64,000 nt of DNA from Gammaproteobacteria bacterium (lineage in GTDB: Bacteria; Pseudomonadota; Gammaproteobacteria; Steroidobacterales; Rariloculaceae): contig PKRJ01000007.1 of assembly GCA_017577365.1 (NCBI GenBank), positions 20,451 to 84,450 on the forward strand, written 5' to 3'. Of this stretch, positions 23,589 to 32,449 are shown one piece after another. Each line of letters starts with the position of its first letter. Positions within the stretch are counted from its first letter, which is position 1. Position numbers and translations under genes: made by a program. Below the pieces are notes generated by a model. It did not search any database. It was given only the letters and a program-made list of their open reading frames with translations, and had not been told where the DNA came from.

Positions 23589-24970
23589 CGCGTGCGCCTC
23601 CAACGCGAGCCCCCCGCGACGTCCTCGATGACGATACCGGCGCGCGCGAGCTCGTCGCGAATCGCGTCGGCCTCGGCGAACTTGCGCTCTTTTCGAAGCT
23701 GATTGCGCCGCGCGACGAGCGCGTCGATCTCGGCATCGTCCGGCCCCTCGCCGGCCGTGCGCCCCGCGAACCACTCGCTCGGCGAGCGCTCGAGCAGGCC
23801 GAGCAGCCCCGCGCCGGCGCGCAGCTGCCGCGCGATCTCGGCCTTCTCGCCCACGGTCCCGGCCCGGTTCGCGGTGCGCGCGAGCGCCATCAGCTCCGCG
23901 ATCGCGAGCGGCGTGTTGAGATCGTCCTCGAGCGCTTTCACCACCGCCGAAGGAGGATCGGCCTCGCCGTCGCCGGCGGGGCCGTCGATGCCGGCATCGC
24001 GCAGCACGCCGTAGAGGCGGTCGAGCTTCTGCCGCGACTCTTCGACGAGCTGCGCCGTCCAATCGAGCGGCTGCCGATAGTGCGCGGTCAACAGCGCGAG
24101 GCGGAGCGCCTCGCCGTCGTGCCGGGCGAGCAGGTCTCGGATCCTGAGCACGTTCCCGAGCGATTTCGACATCTTCTCGGTGCCCATGTTCACGAGACCG
24201 TTGTGCACCCAATAGCGCACGAAGCGCGCGCCGCCGTGCGCGCACGTGCTCTGCGCCCGCTCGTTCTCGTGATGCGGGAAGACGAGATCCTGGCCGCCGC
24301 CGTGAATGTCGATCGTCTCGCCGAGATGCGTCTCGGCCATCGTGGAGCACTCGATGTGCCAGCCGGGACGGCCGCGTCCCCACGGGCTGTCCCAGCCGAC
24401 GATCGAGGGCTCGGACGGCTTCCACAGCACGAAATCGGCCGGGTCGCGCTTGTACGGCGCGACCTCGACGCGCGCGCCGGCGATCATCTCGTCGAGCGAG
24501 CGGCCGGAGAGCTTGCCGTACTCCGGGAAGCTGTCGACGGCGAACAGCACGTGGCCCTCGGCCTCGTACGCGTGCCCCCGCGCGATCAGCCGCTCGATGA
24601 AGTCGACGATCTGTGGGATGTGCTCGGTGACGCGCGGCTCGACGTCCGGCGGGCGCACGCCGAGCGCGGCCATGTCCTCGTGGAACGCGGCGATATAGCG
24701 CGCCGTGAGCACGCCGATCTCGACCCCCTCCTCCTTCGCCGCGGCGTTGATCTTGTCGTCGACGTCGGTGAGGTTCCGCGCGTAGACGAGCTCGTAACGC
24801 TGCCGCAAGAGCCGCGCGAGCACGTCGAATACGACGTACGGACGCCCGTTGCCGATGTGCACGTAGTTGTAGACGGTCGGGCCGCAGACGTACATCGTCA
24901 CCCGCGGCGGATTGCCAGGCTCGAACGGTTCCTTCGTGCGGGTCGCGGTGTTGTGGAGCTTGAGGGCCAT
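23585..24970 (-). CDS. cysS: Cysteinyl-tRNA synthetase
   Basis: CysRS charges tRNA-Cys. The ATG at 24970 (MALKLHNTATRTKEPFEP) gives 461 residues, the E. coli length. The class I motif is HIGN (NYVHIGNGRPYV), the KMSKS loop is EKMSKSLGN, and the zinc ligands are seen in VCGPTVYNYVH, ECSTM and FPHHENE. It heads a short minus-strand set with yidD and the Trm112-like gene, diverging from hisI. Confidence 0.97.
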   Translation of the reverse strand: MALKLHNTATRTKEPFEPGNPPRVTMYVCGPTVYNYVHIGNGRPYVVFDVLARLLRQRYELVYARNLTDVDDKINAAAKEEGVEIGVLTARYIAAFHEDMAALGVRPPDVEPRVTEHIPQIVDFIERLIARGHAYEAEGHVLFAVDSFPEYGKLSGRSLDEMIAGARVEVAPYKRDPADFVLWKPSEPSIVGWDSPWGRGRPGWHIECSTMAETHLGETIDIHGGGQDLVFPHHENERAQSTCAHGGARFVRYWVHNGLVNMGTEKMSKSLGNVLRIRDLLARHDGEALRLALLTAHYRQPLDWTAQLVEESRQKLDRLYGVLRDAGIDGPAGDGEADPPSAVVKALEDDLNTPLAIAELMALARTANRAGTVGEKAEIARQLRAGAGLLGLLERSPSEWFAGRTAGEGPDDAEIDALVARRNQLRKERKFAEADAIRDELARAGIVIEDVAGGSRWRRTR

Positions 24971-25103
24971 CGTCGATCGTCGTCCTCGTCGAGGGCGAGC
25001 GCCCCCGAATTGACTCACCGGAGCCGTCCGCCGCAACGGCCCTCGGGAAGCCGCGTATGATACCAAGGCCCGAAGGCCGACGGCCCGCCGCGTCGTCACG
25101 GGC

Positions 25104-25109
25104 TATAAT
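25104..25109 (+). promoter_or_regulatory. -10 box of hisI
   Basis: A perfect TATAAT in an otherwise GC-rich divergent region lies 32 nt before the hisI ATG, giving a leader of about 26 nt. No good -35 is visible. Confidence 0.5.
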
Positions 25110-25141
25110 CGCTCTCCCCCCGCGATTTCGGACTTTCGGAA

Positions 25142-25612
25142 ATGTCGATCAAGTTTGCCCCCCGCGTCAGCGTCGAGCAGGTCGAGGAAGGCACCGAGCT
25201 CGCGCCGAAATTCGATGAGCGCGGCCTGATCCCGGCCGTGACGACGGACTATCGGACGGGCGAGCTGTTGATGCACGGCTACATGAACGCCGAGGCGCTG
25301 CGTCTCACGATCGAGACCGGCGAGGCGCACTACTGGAGCCGCAGCCGCCAGACGCTGTGGCACAAGGGCGCGACGAGCGGGCTCGTGCAGAAGGTCCGCG
25401 AGCTCCTGATCGACGACGATCAGGATTGCGTCTGGCTGCGCGTCGAGGTCGCGGGCGGCGCGAGCTGTCACGTCGGCTACCGCTCGTGCTTCTACCGGCG
25501 CATCCCGCTCGGGACGGGCCACGACGCGCCGCGGCTCGAGTTCACCGAGCGCGAGAAAGTCTTCGATCCGAAGGAGGTCTACGGCGACGCGCCGAATCCG
25601 ACCCAGCTCTGA
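25142..25612 (+). CDS. hisI: Phosphoribosyl-AMP cyclohydrolase
   Basis: HisI opens the adenine ring of phosphoribosyl-AMP in step 3 of histidine synthesis. The 156-residue protein is a stand-alone HisI without the HisE domain found in the fused E. coli enzyme. Motifs are YRTGELLMHGYMN, HYWSRSRQTLWHKGATSG with the active-site histidine, DDDQDCVWLRVE with the Mg-binding aspartates, and CHVGYRSCFYR with zinc-binding cysteines. It is not next to other his genes here. A TATAAT precedes it. Confidence 0.96.
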   Translation: MSIKFAPRVSVEQVEEGTELAPKFDERGLIPAVTTDYRTGELLMHGYMNAEALRLTIETGEAHYWSRSRQTLWHKGATSGLVQKVRELLIDDDQDCVWLRVEVAGGASCHVGYRSCFYRRIPLGTGHDAPRLEFTEREKVFDPKEVYGDAPNPTQL

Positions 25613-25640
25613 CGAGCGCAGGGACCCGGCGCCGCCGGCA

Positions 25641-26141
25641 TCAATCGCGCAGACGCCACGTCGGGCGGTCGTGCTCGTCGATCAGCGCATGCGTAAGCAG
25701 CCATTCGCGCGCGAAGCGCGCATCGCCGCGCCACCAGTCGCGGACCGAGCCCTCGCGGAAGCTGTAGCCCCAGGCGTCCATGTCGTCGAAGGCCTTTTCT
25801 CGGCCGAAGCGCGGCAGCTCGTCCGCGAGCACGACCTGCAGATAGCAGACGGCGCATTCCTCGTCCGGATCGCCGCCGGCATCCGTCGCGAGCGACTCGC
25901 GCCGCGCGCCGTCCATGCAAACATAGTGTCCGAGCTCGTGCAGCAACGAATGCGCCGGCGTATCGGCTCGCGCGTACAGGCGTCCGCGCTCGAGACCGGC
26001 CTCGGGCGCGCCCCAATACGAGAACGGTATCGGGCGGCCCGGCGGCACTTGGACGAGCGCGACGCCGTAGCGGGCGAGGAGCGCGCGAACGGCGCCGACG
26101 TCGAGCGCACCGAGCTCGGTGACCGATGCGGCGTGCGACAT
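25641..26141 (-). CDS. Putative HELGH-type zinc metallopeptidase, unknown function
   Basis: The 166-residue cytoplasmic-looking protein has no signal peptide or membrane helix. It carries HELGH at 68-72 (SLLHELGHYVCMD), the HExxH zinc-binding and catalytic motif, and a downstream DEECAVCYLQ segment (93-102) whose acidic residues could give a third ligand, with two cysteines nearby. The N-terminal half mentions PFSYWGAPEAGL before the active site. I recognise no characterised relative. It starts 6 nt after lptE and is probably cotranscribed with it; a role in the envelope or in maturation of a neighbour is possible but not shown. Confidence 0.75.
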   Translation of the reverse strand: MSHAASVTELGALDVGAVRALLARYGVALVQVPPGRPIPFSYWGAPEAGLERGRLYARADTPAHSLLHELGHYVCMDGARRESLATDAGGDPDEECAVCYLQVVLADELPRFGREKAFDDMDAWGYSFREGSVRDWWRGDARFAREWLLTHALIDEHDRPTWRLRD

Positions 26142-26147
26142 TCGCGC

Positions 26148-26663
26148 TCAGGACGTGGACGGCCGCGCGCCGGCGCGGGACGCTTCGATACGTCGGATCA
26201 CGCGCCTCGCGAGGTCCTCGGCGAGGGCTTCGCGCAGCACCCGTTCCTCGGCGACCTTGCCGAGCACCTCTTCCTCGCTCCACGCATAGACACGCGTCGC
26301 GACCAGCGACTGCGGCTCGAGCAGCTGCTCGCCGCCGGCCTCGAGCGTGAACGTGACCGAGTAGTAGATCTCGTACTCGCGCGGAACGTTACGGGCAGTG
26401 ACCGACATGACCCGACGGTCCGTGACGTCCTCGAGGATCCGGAGCACGGACGTCGCGTCCTCGCGCCGGTCGACGATTTGCGCGCCGCGGCGCCTGAGCT
26501 CGTCGCGAAGGCTCGCCGTGAACGCCGAGCCCGGCTCGTCGGTCACGAGGTACGTGCGGGCGAGCGCGTCCGGCAGGCGCGCGGCGCCCTGGAAGTGAAA
26601 ACCGCACGCTGCGAGCAGCGCGAAACCCCAACCCAACGCAAGCCGGCACACCGCGACGTGCAC
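26148..26663 (-). CDS. lptE: LPS-assembly lipoprotein LptE
   Basis: LptE plugs the LptD barrel and helps deliver lipopolysaccharide to the outer surface. The GTG at 26663 gives 171 residues with a signal peptide of 19 residues ending in the lipobox LLAAC; C20 would be lipidated. The mature start CGFHFQGAARLPDAL matches the LptE opening, and the body contains YEIYYSVTFTLEAGGEQLLEP and RLARRVIRRI-type C-terminal helix. Longer starts upstream would bury the signal peptide. It diverges from leuS, which normally precedes it in the same direction. Confidence 0.88.
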   Translation of the reverse strand: MHVAVCRLALGWGFALLAACGFHFQGAARLPDALARTYLVTDEPGSAFTASLRDELRRRGAQIVDRREDATSVLRILEDVTDRRVMSVTARNVPREYEIYYSVTFTLEAGGEQLLEPQSLVATRVYAWSEEEVLGKVAEERVLREALAEDLARRVIRRIEASRAGARPSTS

Positions 26664-26800
26664 CCGGCGCCGAGCGGTAGAGAACGGCAAAGCGGGCTCC
26701 AGTTTGCTTCGGCAGGTAATCCCGCTAGCATCGGGCATCCGCACCGCCTTTGACAACCGCCGACCCGGCCTACCGCGGGTGCAGGCTCTCAAGAGACGAC

Positions 26801-29410
26801 ATGGCAGGCTACCCATTCAAGGAAATCGAAGCCAAGTGGCAGCGCTATTGGGAGGAGAACCGGACGTTCCGCACTCCCGACGATATCGACACGTCGAAAC
26901 CGAAGTACTACGTGCTCGACATGTTCCCTTACCCGAGCGGTGAAGGGCTGCACGTCGGCCATCCGGAAGGCTATACGGCGTCGGATATCGTCGCGCGCTA
27001 CAAGCGCATGCGCGGCTACAACGTGCTGCATCCGATCGGTTGGGACGCGTTCGGCCTGCCGGCCGAGCAGTACGCAGTGCGCACCGGCACGCATCCGAAG
27101 ATCACGACGGAGCGTAACGTCGCGCGCTTCCGGACGCAGCTCAAGTCGCTCGGCTTCTCGTACGACTGGGAGCGGGAGGTCAACACCACCGATCCGCGTT
27201 ACTACCGCTGGACTCAATGGATCTTCAAGCTGCTCTTCGAGCGCGGCCTCGCGTATCAGGAGGAGCTCCCGGTGTGGTGGTGCCCGGAGCTCGGCACGAC
27301 GCTCGCGAACGAGGAGGTGATCGACGGCAAGTCGGAGGTGGGCGGATTCCCTTGCGTGCGCCGGCCGCTCCGTCAGTGGGTGCTGAAGATCACGGCGTAC
27401 GCCGACGCGCTGCTGGAAGGCCTGGACGATCTCGACTGGCCGGAAAGCACGAAGGAGATGCAGCGCAACTGGATCGGCCGGAGCGAGGGCGCCGAGATCG
27501 AGTTCGACATCGAAGGGCACGCCGAGAAGCTGCGCGTGTTCACGACGCGCCCCGATACGCTGTTCGGCGCGACGTACATGGTGCTCGCTCCCGAGCACGG
27601 TCTCGTCGACCAGCTCACGTCGCCCGAGCGCAAAGCCGAGGTCGACGCGTATCGCGACCAGGCCGCCCGCAAGAGCGAGCTCGAGCGCGCGGAGCTGCAG
27701 AAGGAGAAGACCGGCGTCTTCGTCGGCGCGTACGCGATCAACCCCGCGAACGGCAAGCGCATCCCGATCTATATCGCGGACTACGTGCTCGCGAGCTACG
27801 GCACCGGCGCGATCATGGCCGTGCCGGCCCAGGACGAGCGCGACTACGACTTCGCGATCGCGCACGGGCTGCCGATCGTGCGCACGGTCGAGCCGCCAGA
27901 AGGATTCGAAGGCGGCGCGTACACGGGCGACGGGCGGATCATCAACAGCGGCTTCCTCGACGGCCTCACCGTCGCCGAGGCGAAGGCGAAGATGATCGAA
28001 TGGCTCGAGGCCGAGGGCAAAGGCCGCCGCAAGGTCAACTACAAGCTCCGGGACTGGCTCTTCTCGCGGCAACGCTACTGGGGCGAGCCGTTCCCGATCC
28101 TGTTCGTCGACGGTGAGCCGAAGACCGTGCCGGACGATCATCTGCCGGTCACGCTCCCGGACCTCGAGGAGTTCAAGCCGAGCGGCACGCCGGAAGGCCC
28201 GCTCGCGACGGCGCGCGACTGGATCGAGACGGTGGATCCCGAGACGGGAAAGCCCGCGCGGCGCGAGACGAACACGATGCCGCAGTGGGCAGGATCGTGC
28301 TGGTACTACCTGCGTTACATCGATCCGCAGAACGACGAGCGCCTCGTCGATCCCGAGAAGGAGCGCTATTGGATGCCCGTCGACCTCTACGTCGGCGGCT
28401 CCGAGCACGCGGTGCTGCATCTGCTCTACGCGCGCTTCTGGCACAAGGTCCTTTACGACGCGGGCGTCGTCTCCACGCCCGAGCCGTTCAAGAAGCTCGT
28501 GCACCAGGGCATGATCCTCGGCGAGCTCGAGTACACGACCTACGTGCGCGACGACGGCGCGTTCGTCTCCGCTGCGAGCGTCGACGGCGGCCGCGACACC
28601 GCGACCGGCCGTCCCGTGACGCCGAAGCGCATCGCCGAGGCGGAAGTCGAGAAGCAAGGCGATCGATTCGTGCTGCGCGCGGATCCGAAGATCGTCGTCG
28701 ACGCGCGCGCGCACAAGATGTCGAAGAGCCGAGGCAACGTCGTCAATCCCGACGAGATCGTCGCGAAGCACGGCGCGGATGCGTTCAGGCTCTACGAAAT
28801 GTTCATGGGGCCTCTCGAGCAGGTGAAACCGTGGAGCACGACCGGCGTCGAGGGCACGCATCGTTTCCTCGACCGCGTGTGGCGTTTGCTCGTCGACGAG
28901 CGCGGCTCGCTCTCGTCGAAGGTCGCGCGCGAAGAGCCGACCCGCGATCAGCTACGCGTGCTCCATCGCACCATCGCGAAGGTCACCGAGGACATCGAAG
29001 CCCTACGAATGAACACCGCGATCGCGGCGCTGATGGAGCTCACGAACGCGATGTACAAATGGGATCGCGTGCCGCACGAGGCCGCGGAGAAGCTCGCGCT
29101 GCTCCTCTCGCCGTTCGCGCCGCACATCTCCGAGGAGCTCTGGAGCCTCCTCGGCCACGCGGAATCGCTCGCCTATGCGCCGTGGCCCGAGGCGGATCCG
29201 GCGCTCTTGAAGAGCGATACGCTCGAGATCCCGGTGCAGGTCAACGGCAAGATGCGCGGCCGCATCAACGTGCCCGCGGACGCGGACCAGGACACGGTCA
29301 TCGCGATCGCGCGCGAGGACGACAACGTGAAACGTCACCTCGAAGGCCAGAACGTCCGGCGCGCGATCTACGTGCCCGGCCGAATCCTCAACTTCGTCGT
29401 CGGGGGCTAG
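26801..29410 (+). CDS. leuS: Leucyl-tRNA synthetase
   Basis: LeuRS charges tRNA-Leu and edits mischarged tRNA. The ATG at 26801 (MAGYPFKEIEAKWQRYWEE) is preceded by AAGAGA and gives 869 residues (E. coli 860). The HIGH motif appears as HVGH in PSGEGLHVGHPEG, the editing domain includes TTRPDTLFGATYMVLAPEH, and the KMSKS loop is HKMSKSRGNVVNPD. Its last 23 bp overlap the end of the convergent lnt gene. It is separated from holA and oriented away from lptE, unlike the usual leuS-lptE-holA order. Confidence 0.97.
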   Translation: MAGYPFKEIEAKWQRYWEENRTFRTPDDIDTSKPKYYVLDMFPYPSGEGLHVGHPEGYTASDIVARYKRMRGYNVLHPIGWDAFGLPAEQYAVRTGTHPKITTERNVARFRTQLKSLGFSYDWEREVNTTDPRYYRWTQWIFKLLFERGLAYQEELPVWWCPELGTTLANEEVIDGKSEVGGFPCVRRPLRQWVLKITAYADALLEGLDDLDWPESTKEMQRNWIGRSEGAEIEFDIEGHAEKLRVFTTRPDTLFGATYMVLAPEHGLVDQLTSPERKAEVDAYRDQAARKSELERAELQKEKTGVFVGAYAINPANGKRIPIYIADYVLASYGTGAIMAVPAQDERDYDFAIAHGLPIVRTVEPPEGFEGGAYTGDGRIINSGFLDGLTVAEAKAKMIEWLEAEGKGRRKVNYKLRDWLFSRQRYWGEPFPILFVDGEPKTVPDDHLPVTLPDLEEFKPSGTPEGPLATARDWIETVDPETGKPARRETNTMPQWAGSCWYYLRYIDPQNDERLVDPEKERYWMPVDLYVGGSEHAVLHLLYARFWHKVLYDAGVVSTPEPFKKLVHQGMILGELEYTTYVRDDGAFVSAASVDGGRDTATGRPVTPKRIAEAEVEKQGDRFVLRADPKIVVDARAHKMSKSRGNVVNPDEIVAKHGADAFRLYEMFMGPLEQVKPWSTTGVEGTHRFLDRVWRLLVDERGSLSSKVAREEPTRDQLRVLHRTIAKVTEDIEALRMNTAIAALMELTNAMYKWDRVPHEAAEKLALLLSPFAPHISEELWSLLGHAESLAYAPWPEADPALLKSDTLEIPVQVNGKMRGRINVPADADQDTVIAIAREDDNVKRHLEGQNVRRAIYVPGRILNFVVGG

Positions 29411-30956
29411 CCCGCGACGCGGCGGGCGGCGGCGTCTCGGCCGACGGGCCGCGTCGCCGCCGCAGCACGACGATCCCGACCGCGAGCAACGCCCCCGTGA
29501 TCACGGGCCAGTTCCCGACGACCGCATACGGCGTCGCGCCCGTGAAGCCTTGCACGACCGCCTTGAGCACCCCGGGCTCGAATTGCGGAATCGTGGACGC
29601 GACACGTCCGCGCGGATCGATGACGGCGGTGATGCCCGTGTTCGTCGAGCGCAGCAGATAGCGGCCGGCCTCCGCCGCGCGCAGACGGGCGATCTGCAGA
29701 TGCTGGTGCGGCATGATGGAATCGCCGAACCACGCGTCGTTGCTCACGTTCACGAGCAGCGTCGCTTCCGGAAGGTAGTGCAGCTGCTCGGCGCCGAACA
29801 GCGCCTCGTAGCAGATCGTCACCGCGAGCCGCTCTCCCGCGACGTCGAGCGGCGGCTGGTTGCTCGGTCCGGGCTCCGCGTCGATGTGCGGCAGGTTCAT
29901 CAGCCGCAAACGCTCCCGAACGAAGCCGGGCACGGGGAAATACTCGCCGAACGGCACGAGATGCCGCTTCGTGTAGAACTGCGGCGTGTCCGTCATCGCG
30001 ACGACCGAGTTCCCGAAGTCTTCCGGCGTGCCCACGAGGATGCCGAGCACGAGCGTGCTGCCGCGCGCAGCCGTCTCCTCGGCGACGTCGCCGAGCCACC
30101 CCGAGATGTCGTCGTACAGCACCGGCATCGCGGCCTCGGGCCAGACGATCAGCCGGCTGCCCGCCGCCTGCCGCGTCAGGCTGCGATACAGGTTGAGCGT
30201 CGGCGCGAGCTGCGACGGCTGCCATTTGAGGTCTTGCGGGATCGCGCCTTGCACGAGCGCGACGCTGACGGGCTCGTCCTTCGGCTGGGTGAAATCGACG
30301 CCGCGGATCGCGAAAGCGCCGAGCCACACGAGCGCGGCCACTGCGCCGGCGATGACGCGGGCGCGCCGATCGCCGAGCGCGAGCGTCACGAGCGCGCCCG
30401 CCGTGACGACGACGGCCCAGCTCATCGCGTGCAGGCCGCCGACGGGAGCGAGGGCCATGAGCCACGAGTCGGTTTGGCTATAACCCGCCGAGAGCCAGCC
30501 GAACCCGGTAAAGATCCAACCGCGCAGCCACTCGATCAGCACCCATAGCGCGGGCAGCGCAACGAGCCACGAAACGGCGCCGGACGTGATCTGGAGCCGG
30601 GCCGCGAGCGCGCCCGTGACCGCGGGAAACAGCGCGAGGACCGTGACGAAGAGGAGCGTCATCGATCCAGCGATCAGCGGATGCAGCAAGCCGTACGTGT
30701 TGAGGCTGACGTAGACCCAGTGAACGCCGCCGAGGAAGCTCGCGAGCCCGTAGACGAGCCCGAGCCGGAACGCGCGCGACGGCCGCTCGCCGCGCCACAG
30801 CGCGAACAGCAGCGCGTACGACAGCGGCGCGAGCGGAAACACGCCGAACGGCGCGAACGCGAACGGCAGCACGGCGCCCGACGCCGCTGCGATGCCGAGC
30901 TTCGCGGCCCGCGTCTGGGCTCGCTCCGCTCCGATCTCACGTACGTGAACGTTCAT
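29388..30956 (-). CDS. lnt: Apolipoprotein N-acyltransferase
   Basis: Lnt adds the third acyl chain to the N-terminal cysteine of lipoproteins in the inner membrane. The 522-residue protein has six to eight membrane helices around a periplasmic nitrilase domain. The E-K-C triad is visible in IVWPEAAMP, FYTKRHLVPFGEY and VTICYEALFG. It is the last gene of the miaB-ybeZ-ybeY-corC-lnt operon and is separated from corC by 104 nt. Its stop lies inside the 3' end of the convergent leuS. Confidence 0.96.
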   Translation of the reverse strand: MNVHVREIGAERAQTRAAKLGIAAASGAVLPFAFAPFGVFPLAPLSYALLFALWRGERPSRAFRLGLVYGLASFLGGVHWVYVSLNTYGLLHPLIAGSMTLLFVTVLALFPAVTGALAARLQITSGAVSWLVALPALWVLIEWLRGWIFTGFGWLSAGYSQTDSWLMALAPVGGLHAMSWAVVVTAGALVTLALGDRRARVIAGAVAALVWLGAFAIRGVDFTQPKDEPVSVALVQGAIPQDLKWQPSQLAPTLNLYRSLTRQAAGSRLIVWPEAAMPVLYDDISGWLGDVAEETAARGSTLVLGILVGTPEDFGNSVVAMTDTPQFYTKRHLVPFGEYFPVPGFVRERLRLMNLPHIDAEPGPSNQPPLDVAGERLAVTICYEALFGAEQLHYLPEATLLVNVSNDAWFGDSIMPHQHLQIARLRAAEAGRYLLRSTNTGITAVIDPRGRVASTIPQFEPGVLKAVVQGFTGATPYAVVGNWPVITGALLAVGIVVLRRRRGPSAETPPPAASRASPRRRS

Positions 30957-31060
30957 GCGCTCGAAGCCGCCCGTTCAGACCATGATGCGACGCGCCCGCG
31001 GATCTCGGCGCCTTTTTGCGCGAAGACCGTCACCGCGCAGCGAACGGCGGCGCGCGTCGG

Positions 31061-31924
31061 TCAGTCGCCGTTCCCGCCGCGCGGCAGACGCGTGACCTCG
31101 ACGATCTGGATTCGGCGCCGGTCGCCGCGAACGACCTTGAAGCGAAAGCCGCCGAAGTCGAGCTGCTCGCCGCGGCGCGGCAACCGGCCGAGCTCGTGCA
31201 TGATCAGCCCGCCGACGGTGTCGTATTCCTCGTCGCTCAGGTCGGACTCGAAGTACTCGTTGAAGTCTTCGATCCGCGTCAGCCCGAGCACGTGGTAGCG
31301 GCCGTCGCCCTGGTCCTGGATATACGCGGCTTCCTCGTGGTCGTGCTCGTCGTCGATCTCGCCGACGATCTGCTCGAGCACGTCCTCGATCGTCGCGAGC
31401 CCGGACACGCCGCCGTACTCGTCGACGACGATCGCCATGTGATTGTGACTTTGCCGGAACTCCGCGAGCAGCGTGTTCAGCCGCTTGCTTTCCGGGATGA
31501 AGACGGCGGGCCGGAGCAGCGGCTCGAGGTCGATCGAGTCGATCTGCTTGCCGAAATACTTCAAGAGATCCTTCGCGAGCAGGATGCCGACGACCTCGTC
31601 GCGATCCTCGCCGATCACGGGGAAGCGCGAATGGCCGGACTCGACGATGGTCTTGATCAGGCTCTCGAGCGGCTCGTCCTTCTCGAGGACGACCATCTGC
31701 GAGCGCGGCACCATGATGTCGCGCACCTGGGTCTGCGAGACCTCGAGCACGCCCTGGAGCATCGCGTACTCGTCCGCGGCGAGCAGACCGCGATGGCGGC
31801 TCTCGGCAAGGAACGCGGCGATCTCTTCGCGGCCTTTGAGCTCGTCGGCGCGGCCGTGGAACAGGCGCGCCCACCAACCGGTCAGGCCTGGGCCGTCGCT
31901 AGTGGAGGGCAAATCGTCGGACAT
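31061..31924 (-). CDS. corC: CorC/HlyC family CBS-domain protein
   Basis: The 287-residue cytoplasmic protein has two CBS domains (about 65-185; VRDIMVPRSQMVVL and AVFIPESKRLNTLL) and a C-terminal CorC/HlyC transporter-associated domain (DGRYHVLGLTRIEDFNEYF to VGGLIMHELGRLPRRG). Proteins of this family are linked to magnesium and cobalt efflux and bind nucleotides at CBS sites. It lacks membrane helices. It follows ybeY after 33 nt in the conserved miaB-ybeZ-ybeY-corC-lnt operon. Confidence 0.93.
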   Translation of the reverse strand: MSDDLPSTSDGPGLTGWWARLFHGRADELKGREEIAAFLAESRHRGLLAADEYAMLQGVLEVSQTQVRDIMVPRSQMVVLEKDEPLESLIKTIVESGHSRFPVIGEDRDEVVGILLAKDLLKYFGKQIDSIDLEPLLRPAVFIPESKRLNTLLAEFRQSHNHMAIVVDEYGGVSGLATIEDVLEQIVGEIDDEHDHEEAAYIQDQGDGRYHVLGLTRIEDFNEYFESDLSDEEYDTVGGLIMHELGRLPRRGEQLDFGGFRFKVVRGDRRRIQIVEVTRLPRGGNGD

Positions 31925-31957
31925 CGAATGAACCGTATATTGGGGGCTCGAACGGGC

Positions 31958-32449
31958 TCATTCAAGCGCCCGCACGGCCCGCTCGGCCTCGTACGGGTCG
32001 CCGAAGCCGAACTCGGCGAGGATCTCCCGCTCGCGGGCTTCCATGATCTCGGCGTCCGCGTCCTCCTCGTGGTCGTAGCCGACGAGGTGCAGCGCGCCGT
32101 GCACGACGAGGTGCGCGAAATGCGCCTCGAGCGTCTTGCCCTGCTCCGCCGCCTCGCGCTCGACGACCGGCGCGCAGACGACGATATCGCCGAGCGGCGG
32201 CGGCTCGTCGCCGGGCAGGGGCACGTCGAGCTCCGCGGGGAACGATAGGACGTTCGTCGGGCCGGTCTTGCCGCGGTAGCGCTGGTTCAGCGCCGCCGAC
32301 TCGGCCTCGTCGACGATCCGCACCGTGATCTCCCCGCCGCGACCGGCGCCCGCGGCGGCCGCCGCCCAACGCCGGATCGCCGCGGTCCCTGGAAGCCACG
32401 CCGGTTTCACCGCGCGCTGCACGAGCACACGAAGGGGGGCGCTGCTCAT
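31958..32449 (-). CDS. ybeY: Endoribonuclease YbeY
   Basis: YbeY is a zinc-dependent RNase needed for 16S rRNA 3' end maturation and 70S quality control. The 163-residue protein carries the zinc motif HGALHLVGYDHEED near residue 116, together with GKTGPTNVLSFPAE and LGDIVVCAPVVEREA. The ATG at 32449 overlaps the ybeZ stop by 4 nt, indicating translational coupling between the two partner proteins. Confidence 0.96.
   Translation of the reverse strand: MSSAPLRVLVQRAVKPAWLPGTAAIRRWAAAAAGAGRGGEITVRIVDEAESAALNQRYRGKTGPTNVLSFPAELDVPLPGDEPPPLGDIVVCAPVVEREAAEQGKTLEAHFAHLVVHGALHLVGYDHEEDADAEIMEAREREILAEFGFGDPYEAERAVRALE

Noticed and set aside
31925..31945. TATACG box 9 nt before corC as another leaderless promoter
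   Set aside because: Only four of six consensus bases, a longer spacing, and corC is inside an operon that does not need a promoter there.
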